Assembly: GCA_036265615.1 (NCBI GenBank)
Contig: DATAOT010000205.1
Coordinates: 1 to 5,938, forward strand
Source of the DNA: DATAFF01 sp036265615
GTDB taxonomy: Bacteria; Pseudomonadota; Alphaproteobacteria; Rhizobiales; Aestuariivirgaceae
DNA: 5,938 nucleotides
Reading direction: 5' to 3'
Shown here in pieces: positions 1 to 5,597 of the stretch (positions are counted from its first letter, which is position 1; each line of letters opens with the position of its first letter). A model generated the notes under the pieces. The model did not search any database. It saw nothing but the letters and a program-made list of their open reading frames with translations, and was not told the origin of the DNA. The position numbers and the translations under genes are program-made.

Positions 1-88
1 CGTATTGCCGATACGCCCTTCGGCCGTTCTCCTGCCCACGCGGCAAAATCGCCTCGGCACAGGTGGGTCCATCTGAGAACATCATGCT
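1..88. other. Left-edge stretch with no assignable gene
   Basis: This stretch lies downstream of the lactonase stop codon. Several frames are open to the window edge, so the DNA is too short to assign. On the minus strand an ATG at 85 (with a second at 82) opens 28 codons to the edge and could be the start of the next gene in a lactonase operon, but I do not recognise its protein (begins MMFSDGPTC). On the plus strand the first eight codons read RIADTPFG, which resembles the TPFGG motif near the C-terminus of aldehyde dehydrogenases, but the frame does not continue in the family pattern. No conclusion is justified from 88 bases. Confidence 0.3.
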
Positions 89-925
89 CTAGCTTCCGTC
101 GAGACGATAGAAGGCTCGAGCAGTGCCGCCGAAGATCAGGCCGGCGTCCGCGTCTTCGACCAGCGCCCGCGCAGTGGCGTGCCATTGCTCGTAGGAGGAG
201 ACGAGTTCGAGCACCGGCCAGTCGGAACCCCACATCAGGCGCTGCGGCCCAAAGCAAGCGATCAGGTGCTCGACATAGGGTCTGATCTCATCGACCGTCC
301 AACCCGGTTCGGCTTCGGTCACCAATCCCGACAATTTGCAGCAGGCCGTCGTCTCGGATGCGAGCCGGGCGATGCCGCGTCGCCAGGCTTGCGCGGTTTC
401 AGGGCGCCGGATCGCCGGCTTAAGGCCATGGTCGATGACGACCCTCATGGCAGGGTAGCGGTTGAAGAGGCGAAGGAAATTCTCCATGTGAGCAGGAAAT
501 CCGAGTGCATCGAAGGTGAGGTCGAGCGCAATGACCGCATCAAACGCCCAATGGTGGGCGGACGACAGCATCCAGTCGACATCCGGAATGTCCTGGATCA
601 TCGGACGGACGCCGGCGAATTTCGGATGGGACCGGAAGCGTTCGAGGTGCCGGATGTGGCTCCTGTCCTCAAAATCCACCCAGCCGACCACGGCGGCGAC
701 GGATGCGTGATCGTCCGCGAGATCGAGAAGGAAATCGGTTTCTTCAACGGTGGGTGCGGCTTGCACCAGGACCGTCCGGTCTATATGGAGACGGCGGAGC
801 AGGGGCTCGAGGTGATGCGGCAGGCAGTCCCGGCGGAGCGGCGCGAGGGCCTCGCTTAACTCCATCCAGCCGTAGTCGCCGCGGGCCGGCGACCAAAAGT
901 GCTGATGAGCATCGATGGCAATCAT
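89..925 (-). CDS. Amidohydrolase-family sugar lactonase (COG3618, L-fuconolactonase-like)
   Basis: The 278-residue product is a TIM-barrel metal-dependent hydrolase of the Amidohydrolase_2 family. Members of COG3618 open sugar lactones such as L-fucono-, L-rhamnono- or galactonolactone to the free aldonic acid, in the cytoplasm. The N-terminal metal motif is HQHFW (H7, H9). Other family landmarks are DHGLKP (D165, H166), CKLSG (196-200), GSDWP with the late-barrel aspartate D235, and GTAR (267-270). The length matches the usual 270-290 residues, and there is no signal peptide. The ATG at 925 is chosen because MIAIDAHQHFW is the typical family start, although no strong ribosome binding site precedes it. 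It is divergent from the UxaA-type gene, with 42 bases between the chosen starts, so the two may share control. The exact lactone cannot be read from the sequence. Some relatives act on 2-pyrone-type or other cyclic substrates, but the sugar-acid neighbours favour a sugar lactone. Confidence 0.9.
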   Translation of the reverse strand: MIAIDAHQHFWSPARGDYGWMELSEALAPLRRDCLPHHLEPLLRRLHIDRTVLVQAAPTVEETDFLLDLADDHASVAAVVGWVDFEDRSHIRHLERFRSHPKFAGVRPMIQDIPDVDWMLSSAHHWAFDAVIALDLTFDALGFPAHMENFLRLFNRYPAMRVVIDHGLKPAIRRPETAQAWRRGIARLASETTACCKLSGLVTEAEPGWTVDEIRPYVEHLIACFGPQRLMWGSDWPVLELVSSYEQWHATARALVEDADAGLIFGGTARAFYRLDGS

Positions 926-937
926 GCTAGTTTTTCA

Positions 938-954
938 CCATATCACGCTTATGG
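938..954. promoter_or_regulatory. Candidate operator, CCATA-N7-TATGG, between divergent genes
   Basis: A perfect 5-bp inverted repeat with a 7-base spacer lies in the 42-base gap between the divergent starts at 925 and 968. The gap is visibly A/T-richer than the flanking genes. A dimeric regulator bound here could control both genes. Arms this short can arise by chance even in 40 bases, no regulator gene is in the window, and I found no convincing -35/-10 pair in either direction, so this is only a candidate. Confidence 0.25.
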
Positions 955-967
955 CAGGTTAACGCCT

Positions 968-2497
968 TTGACAATCCTCGAGAAAGAGCCCCGCACGCTG
1001 CGCCTGCATCCAAGCGACAATGTCGTCGTGGCGGTCGACACGCTGGCGCCTGGAATGCTGGTTCAGGGCATCGTCACCCGGGTCCGCGTCCCGCGCGGTC
1101 ACAAGCTCGCCTGCACCGTCATCGAAAAGGGTGCGCCGGTCCTCAAATTCGGTCAGGTGATCGGCCGGGCGTCGGCGCGGATCGAGCCCGGCGAGTGGGT
1201 GCATCAGCACAATGTCGAAATGGCCGACATGCGCGTCGATGCCGGTCAGAGCGGCATCGCCGGGGCAAATGCGCCACTGCCGCTCGACCAGCAGGCGGTG
1301 TTCCACGGCTTCAGGCGGCGGAGCGGTCGCTCGGGCACCCGCAATTACATCGGCATTCTGACAAGCGTAAACTGCTCGGCATCGGCTGCGCGGTTCATGG
1401 CCGAAGCGGTCAACCGGTCAGGGATTCTCGACGACTACCCGCATATAGACGGGGTCATTCCTTTCGTTCATGGCACAGGTTGCGGCATGGCGGAGAAGGG
1501 CGAAGGCCTTGCCGTGCTGCAGCGCACGCAATGGGGCTATGCCTCCAATCCCAATCTGGCGGCGGTGCTGATGGTCGGGCTCGGCTGCGAGGTATTCCAG
1601 ATCGCCCGCATGAAGGAGCTTTATGGGATCGTCGAAGGAGACGAGTTCCAGACCATGACCATCCAGGAGACCGGCGGCACACGAAAGACCATCGAAGCCG
1701 GGGTCGCGCGCATCCGGGAGATGCTGCCGCTTGCCGATCAGGCCCGGCGCGAGCCGCTGCCGGCGTCGGAGCTGGTGCTCGCACTGCAATGCGGCGGCTC
1801 CGACGGCCATTCCGGGATCACCGCCAATCCGGCGCTCGGCGCCGCCGCCGATCTCGTCGTTGCGCATGGCGGCACGGCGGTCCTGTCGGAGACACCGGAG
1901 ATCTACGGCGCCGAGCATCTGCTGATCAGCCGGGCGGTGTCGCCCGCGGTCGGGGAGCGTCTCAAGGCCCGGATCGCCTGGTGGGAGGACTATACCCGCC
2001 GCAATGGCGGGGAGATGAACAACAATCCCTCGCCGGGGAACAAGGCCGGCGGCCTCACCACGATCCTCGAGAAATCGCTTGGGGCGGTGGCAAAGGGGGG
2101 CACGACGCCGCTGACCGCTGTTTATGAATATGCCGAGCCGATCCGCGCCAAGGGGCTCGTCTTCATGGACACGCCAGGATTCGATCCGGTGTCTGCCACC
2201 GGCCAGGTGGCGGGTGGTGCCAACGTGCTGTGCTTCACGACGGGGCGCGGCTCGGCCTATGGCTGCAAGCCGACCCCATCGATCAAGCTTGCGACCAACA
2301 GCCAGATCTATGAGCGGATGATCGACGACATGGATGTCAATTGCGGCGATGTGCTCGATGGCGTGTCAATCACCGCCAAGGGCCGGGAGATCTTCGATCG
2401 GGTGCTCAGGGTGGCGTCCGGCGAGCGAACCCGGTCCGAGCTTCTGGGCTATGGCGACAACGAATTCGTGCCTTGGCAGATCGGCGCCGTGATGTAG
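968..2497 (+). CDS. UxaA/GarD-family hydro-lyase (altronate/galactarate dehydratase type)
   Basis: From the chosen TTG start the product is 509 residues, close to E. coli altronate dehydratase UxaA (495) and galactarate dehydratase GarD (523). The family removes water from sugar acids to give 2-keto-3-deoxy (or 5-keto-4-deoxy) acids, using a metal, in the cytoplasm. An N-terminal SAF-like domain (about residues 14-90, with RGHK at 43-46) is followed by the catalytic region. Family motifs are HGTGCG (168-173), a GLGCE block, QCGGSDG (274-280), NPSPGNKAGG (353-362) and TTGRGSAYG (424-432). It is full length with no frameshift. The frame stays open upstream to GTG 899 and ATG 905, but those starts add residues unlike the family and overlap the divergent lactonase. 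TTG 968 starts just before the conserved RTLRLHPSDN segment and has AGG nine bases upstream. The substrate is unresolved: altronate, galactarate, another aldonate, or, as in the related sulfolactate lyase SuyAB, something else. Confidence 0.92.
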   Translation: MTILEKEPRTLRLHPSDNVVVAVDTLAPGMLVQGIVTRVRVPRGHKLACTVIEKGAPVLKFGQVIGRASARIEPGEWVHQHNVEMADMRVDAGQSGIAGANAPLPLDQQAVFHGFRRRSGRSGTRNYIGILTSVNCSASAARFMAEAVNRSGILDDYPHIDGVIPFVHGTGCGMAEKGEGLAVLQRTQWGYASNPNLAAVLMVGLGCEVFQIARMKELYGIVEGDEFQTMTIQETGGTRKTIEAGVARIREMLPLADQARREPLPASELVLALQCGGSDGHSGITANPALGAAADLVVAHGGTAVLSETPEIYGAEHLLISRAVSPAVGERLKARIAWWEDYTRRNGGEMNNNPSPGNKAGGLTTILEKSLGAVAKGGTTPLTAVYEYAEPIRAKGLVFMDTPGFDPVSATGQVAGGANVLCFTTGRGSAYGCKPTPSIKLATNSQIYERMIDDMDVNCGDVLDGVSITAKGREIFDRVLRVASGERTRSELLGYGDNEFVPWQIGAVM

Positions 2498-2503
2498 GGC
2501 ATT

Positions 2504-2530
2504 CTCCCCTCGCCACAAGCGGGAGGGGAG
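2504..2530. terminator. Hairpin between convergent genes (possible bidirectional terminator or REP-like element)
   Basis: CTCCCCTC (2504-2511) and GAGGGGAG (2523-2530) form a perfect 8-bp G/C-rich stem around an 11-base loop. The hairpin occupies most of the 40 bases between the stop codons of the UxaA-type gene (2497) and the XylD-type gene (2538, minus strand), so either transcript would meet it directly after its stop. Neither side has a run of T, so it is not a textbook intrinsic terminator. The sequence resembles the short C/G palindromes dispersed between genes in many Rhizobiales genomes, so it may be a repeat-family member that also blocks read-through. Confidence 0.5.
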
Positions 2531-2537
2531 CGCGGCG

Positions 2538-4358
2538 TCAATGATTGTCCCTTGGCAGGTTCTGTCGGGCGACGTCGCGGTATTTCACGGCCGGTTTCAG
2601 GACCATGCCCTTGTCGAACTGATCGACCAGGGAACGCTGGATCTCCTGCCAGGGCGTCTGGCTCGCCGGCACATAGCTCAGACCGCCATCGGCGAGCTTC
2701 TGCCGCAGCGCGGCGCGGCGCTTCTCGAGCTCGGTGTCGGAGATCATGACGTTGGCCTCGCGGCGGTTGAGGTCGATGCGCACGCGGTCGCCGGTCTCGA
2801 GCAGGGCCAAGCCGCCGCCGATCGCGGCCTCGGGCGCGGCATTGAGGATCGAGGGCGAGCCGGATGTGCCGGACTGCCGGCCATCGCCGATGCAGGGCAG
2901 AGCGCGGATGCCGCGCTTGAGCAGCGCCTTGGGCGGATCCATGTTCACCACCTCGGCACCGCCGGGGTAGCCGATCGGTCCGACGCCGCGGATGAACAGC
3001 AGCGTGTTCTCATCGATATCGAGGGAGGGATCATCGATCCGGTCGTGATAGTCCTCGCGACCATCGAACACCACGGCGCGACCTTCGAGCACATTCGGGT
3101 GGTCGGGATGGGAAAGGAAGCTGTCGCGGAAATCCGGCGAAATGACGCTCGTCTTCATGATCGCGGAATCGAAGAGATTACCCTTGAGATTGAGAAAGCC
3201 GGCAGAAGCAACGATCGGTTGGTCAAAACGCCGGATCACCTCACGGTCGCCCGAGAACCGCTCGGCGCAATTCTGCCGGACGGTTCTGCCGTTCACCGTC
3301 ATCTGGTCGGGATTGGGGAGGCGGCCGGCCGCGATCAGCTCGGCGACGACGGCCGGCACGCCGCCGGCGCGATGGAAATCCTCGCCCAAGAACCGTCCGG
3401 CCGGCTGCATGTCGACCAGCAGGGGAATGTCGTAGCCGAACTTCTCCCAGTCGGCATTGGTGAGCTCGATCCCGAGATGGCGGGCAACGGCGTTCAGATG
3501 AATCGGGGCATTGGTCGAGCCGCCAATGGCCGAGTTGACGACGATGGCGTTCTCGAAGGCGCCGCGGGTCAGGATGTCGGACGGGCGCATCTCCTCTGCG
3601 ACCAGCTCGACGATCCGCCGGCCGGTTCGGTAGGCGATGGCGCCGCGCTCCTTGTGGGGGGCCGGAATCACGGCGCAGCCGGGCAGCATCATGCCGAGCG
3701 CCTCGGTGAGCGAGTTCATGGTCGTCGCCGTGCCCATGGTGTTGCAGAAGCCGGGGGAGGGCGCGGAGGAGGCGACGAGCTCGACATATTCCTCCTGGCT
3801 GATGTTGCCGGCTGCGAGCTCCTTCTTGGCATGCCATTTGATGGTGCCGGAGCCGGTGCGCTGGCCCTTGTACCAGCCGTTCAGCATCGGCCCGACGGAA
3901 AGGGCAATGGCCGGGATGTTGACGGTCGCCGCGGCCATCAACAGCGCCGGGGTGGTCTTGTCGCAGCCGGTGGTCAGGACGACGCCGTCGAGGGGATAGC
4001 CGAACAGGGTTTCGACCAAGCCGAGATAGGCGAGGTTTCGGTCCAGCGCCGCGGTTGGCCGCTTGCCGGTCTCCTGGATGGGGTGCACAGGAAACTCGAA
4101 GGCGATGCCGCCGGCCTCGCGAATGCCCTCGCGCACCCTTTGCGCAAGTACGAGATGGTGCCGGTTGCAGGGCGCAAGATCGGAGCCGGTCTGGGCGATG
4201 CCGATCAGGGGGCGACCGGATTGCAGCTCCTCGCGCGTGAGGCCCCAATTCATATAGCGCTCGAGATAGAGCGCGGTCATTTCCGGGTCTTCCGGGTTGT
4301 CGAACCACAATTGCGAGCGGAGCTTGACGGTGCCGCCGTTCTTGTTCCTGTAGGTCAT
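2538..4358 (-). CDS. IlvD/Edd-family sugar-acid dehydratase, xylonate dehydratase (XylD)-like
   Basis: The 606-residue product belongs to the IlvD/Edd [2Fe-2S] dehydratases and resembles, from memory, Caulobacter XylD over its whole length. Such enzymes convert D-xylonate, L-arabonate or other aldonates to 2-keto-3-deoxy acids using an Fe-S cluster and Mg2+. The expected cluster cysteines are C64 (in SDLAPCN), C132 (in GCDKTTP) and C205 (in CNTMGT). D133-K134 follow the second cysteine, and S496 in DGRQSGT matches the catalytic serine region. AIGGSTNA (277-284) and PSILNAAPEAAIGGG (502-516) are family blocks. The ATG at 4358 is chosen because WFDNPEDPEMTALYLE near residue 18 aligns with the XylD start. 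The frame stays open to 4613, but that extension overlaps wrbA and has no family character. GGAAAGACGAGG lies just upstream, though the GAGG is only three bases from the ATG. Substrate specificity (xylonate, arabonate or a C6 acid) cannot be fixed by sequence alone. Confidence 0.95.
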   Translation of the reverse strand: MTYRNKNGGTVKLRSQLWFDNPEDPEMTALYLERYMNWGLTREELQSGRPLIGIAQTGSDLAPCNRHHLVLAQRVREGIREAGGIAFEFPVHPIQETGKRPTAALDRNLAYLGLVETLFGYPLDGVVLTTGCDKTTPALLMAAATVNIPAIALSVGPMLNGWYKGQRTGSGTIKWHAKKELAAGNISQEEYVELVASSAPSPGFCNTMGTATTMNSLTEALGMMLPGCAVIPAPHKERGAIAYRTGRRIVELVAEEMRPSDILTRGAFENAIVVNSAIGGSTNAPIHLNAVARHLGIELTNADWEKFGYDIPLLVDMQPAGRFLGEDFHRAGGVPAVVAELIAAGRLPNPDQMTVNGRTVRQNCAERFSGDREVIRRFDQPIVASAGFLNLKGNLFDSAIMKTSVISPDFRDSFLSHPDHPNVLEGRAVVFDGREDYHDRIDDPSLDIDENTLLFIRGVGPIGYPGGAEVVNMDPPKALLKRGIRALPCIGDGRQSGTSGSPSILNAAPEAAIGGGLALLETGDRVRIDLNRREANVMISDTELEKRRAALRQKLADGGLSYVPASQTPWQEIQRSLVDQFDKGMVLKPAVKYRDVARQNLPRDNH

Positions 4359-4375
4359 CGCCCTCGTCTTTCCAT
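4355..4375 (-). other. Six-codon mini-ORF overlapping the XylD-type start (ATGA)
   Basis: In the 46-base gap between wrbA and the XylD-type gene, an ATG at 4375 opens a six-residue frame (MERRGR). Its TGA overlaps the ATG of the dehydratase as ATGA. Such an overlap can couple translation, and AAGG lies a few bases upstream of the mini-ORF. A 21-base ORF is easily due to chance, and nothing shows that it is translated. The same gap has CGCCC/GGGCG arms (4359-4363 and 4386-4390) that could fold over the ribosome binding region. Confidence 0.15.
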
Positions 4376-4404
4376 GGATTGCCTTGGGCGAGCTTAGCGG
4401 AAAA

Positions 4405-5022
4405 TCAGGCCGGACGCACAGCCCCGGCAGCAAGCCTTGAGGCAATCTCGGCCATGTGCCTGCCTTGATAGCGGACGCCAGCCAGCTCGATCTCGGAGGG
4501 CTGTCGGCTGCCGTCGCCGCCGGTAATGGTCGAGGCGCCATAAGGCGAATTTCCCATGACCTCGTCGACTCCCATCTGACCCTTGAAGGCATAGGGGAGG
4601 CCGACAATGACAAAGCCGAGATGAAGCAAGACCGGATGGAAGGTCAGGATGGTCGACTCCTGGCCGCCATGCTGGGTCGCCGATGAGGTGAAGACCGATC
4701 CGACCTTGCCCACCAGGCCGTCGTTCATCCACAACCCGCCGGCCTGATCGAGAAAGTTCTTCATCTGGGCCGTCATATTGCCAAAGCGGGTGCCCGTGCC
4801 GAACATGACGCCGTCATAGGAGGGAAGCTCGTCGATCGTCGCAATGGGAGCGGGCTGGTCGAGCTTGTAACCCGACTTTCTGGCGACGTCCTCAGGCACG
4901 AGCTCCGGCACCCGCTTGACCACTGCTTCCGCGTTGGCCGACTTCACTCCTTCGGCGGCGGCATAGGCCATTTTCTCGATATGGCCGTAAGATGAATAGT
5001 AGAGAACCAATATCTTGGTCAT
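4405..5022 (-). CDS. NAD(P)H:quinone oxidoreductase WrbA (flavodoxin-like)
   Basis: The 205-residue product is a WrbA-type flavoprotein. These enzymes bind FMN and reduce quinones by two electrons using NAD(P)H, avoiding semiquinone radicals. They are cytoplasmic, usually tetrameric, and tied to oxidative or stationary-phase stress. The flavodoxin fold begins with MTKILVLYYSSYGHIEKMA, the FMN phosphate loop. GTGTRFGNMTAQMKNFLDQ (75-93) is the WrbA signature; E. coli has GTPTRFGNM at that place. SPYGASTITGGDGSRQPS (159-176) and RYQG (184-187) complete the family pattern. Length is close to the usual 198-205. The start is secure because GGAGGT lies five bases upstream of the ATG. The gene is 46 bases upstream of the XylD-type dehydratase on the same strand, so co-transcription is possible. 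A link to sugar-acid catabolism is not established: WrbA might protect the oxygen-sensitive Fe-S dehydratase, or the genes may simply be adjacent. Confidence 0.97.
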   Translation of the reverse strand: MTKILVLYYSSYGHIEKMAYAAAEGVKSANAEAVVKRVPELVPEDVARKSGYKLDQPAPIATIDELPSYDGVMFGTGTRFGNMTAQMKNFLDQAGGLWMNDGLVGKVGSVFTSSATQHGGQESTILTFHPVLLHLGFVIVGLPYAFKGQMGVDEVMGNSPYGASTITGGDGSRQPSEIELAGVRYQGRHMAEIASRLAAGAVRPA

Positions 5023-5027
5023 TTCAG

Positions 5028-5033
5028 ACCTCC
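5028..5033 (-). promoter_or_regulatory. Strong ribosome binding site of wrbA
   Basis: On the minus strand this reads GGAGGT, followed by CTGAA and the ATG at 5022. It is the best Shine-Dalgarno match in the window and fixes the wrbA start. Confidence 0.8.
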
Positions 5034-5231
5034 GGGCCGATGCGCCTGCGCCATTGCATCACATGCCGCCGAGGGCTGTCCAATCGGTTCTCGCGAATTG
5101 GCCATCGTGAAACCTAAACCCGACGACACGAGATCAGTTCCGGCGACGTTGTTGGCGCCTTCGAATTGGAACTCCGCGGCGAACATGGCGTTCGAAGAAC
5201 AGTTGTAAGTTTTTGTTGTCAGGATCGAGTG

Positions 5232-5477
5232 ATGATTGAGGAGTTTGACGAATACGGCCCGCTAAAAAGCCGAACGACCACACCGGGCAAAACCCCTGAG
5301 CAGCACTCGACCGACCGAGAGATCAGCGCCACCGCCAAACTCATGGGAAGGGGCATGGTGCCGAGGAAGGTGGAGGCCGAACCGCAGGCGTTCATCAGCA
5401 AGGCCTATGCCAGGAGCATGAGAACGAAGGGGTCCCGAGATGGCGCAGGTCTGGGCCTGCGGACCGGCCCGCACTAA
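5232..5477 (+). CDS. Small hypothetical protein (81 aa)
   Basis: I do not recognise this protein. The chosen ATG at 5232 has AGGA seven bases upstream, a good ribosome binding site. An in-frame TTG at 5166 would give 103 residues, but the added part has no special features. The 81-residue product begins MIEEFDEYGPLKSR and is rich in charged and polar residues. It has a short acidic start, a basic remainder, no transmembrane segment, no signal peptide and no cysteines. About three quarters of its codons end in G or C, as in the neighbouring real genes, which favours coding. Against it are the glycine/arginine-rich, low-complexity end and the unsupported context. It is divergent from wrbA across 209 bases in which I see no clear promoter. 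Its TAA is in the same reading frame as the downstream Mfd-like gene, 120 bases before that gene's ATG. Confidence 0.45.
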   Translation: MIEEFDEYGPLKSRTTTPGKTPEQHSTDREISATAKLMGRGMVPRKVEAEPQAFISKAYARSMRTKGSRDGAGLGLRTGPH

Positions 5478-5582
5478 GGTCAGACCTCCTCGACGAGCTG
5501 TTCCGATACTCGGTTGAGTCGGAACGATCTCCAGCAGAACGGGTTCGCCAAGGCGGGCACGAGAAATCCACAATGTCCTGCC

Positions 5583-5595
5583 GCGAAACTTTCGC
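5583..5595. repeat. 13-base palindrome directly upstream of the Mfd-like start
   Basis: GCGAAA-C-TTTCGC is a perfect 6-bp inverted repeat with a one-base centre, ending two bases before the ATG at 5598. It fills the place where a Shine-Dalgarno sequence would be expected. It may be an operator, part of a translation-controlling structure, or chance; if the real start lies upstream it would be inside the coding region. Confidence 0.35.
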
Positions 5596-5597
5596 TG

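Noticed and set aside
179..859. 226-codon open frame on the plus strand, antisense to the lactonase
   Set aside because: The minus-strand frame carries the full set of amidohydrolase motifs; the plus-strand product has no recognisable pattern and is a shadow due to high GC.
946..974. TTGTCA-17-TAAGCG as a promoter for the lactonase (minus strand)
   Set aside because: The -35 is plausible but the -10 matches at only two positions, so I do not call a promoter.
1195..2127. 310-codon frame inside the UxaA-type gene
   Set aside because: Arginine-rich out-of-frame shadow on the same strand; the motif-bearing frame is the 968-2497 one.
2541..4397. 618-codon open frame on the plus strand, antisense to the XylD-type gene
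   Set aside because: Long, but it mirrors an unmistakable dehydratase gene. Its product is a composition-biased glycine/alanine/aspartate-rich string without domains, as expected opposite a high-GC gene.
4359..4613. 85-codon N-terminal extension of the XylD-type frame
   Set aside because: It overlaps the wrbA coding region, has no similarity to the family, and the ATG at 4358 aligns with the XylD N-terminus.
5080..5101. CCAAT-N12-ATTGG inverted repeat upstream of wrbA
   Set aside because: Five-base arms with a 12-base loop; too weak to separate from chance, and no regulator or promoter element is nearby.
5137..5200. LexA-like half-sites (GTTC-N7-GTTG at 5137-5151; three GAAC repeats at 5169-5200)
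   Set aside because: The alphaproteobacterial SOS box is GTTC-N7-GTTC. The first site has a mismatch, the GAAC copies are spaced by 8 and 12 bases, and one-mismatch matches are expected several times by chance in a window this size.
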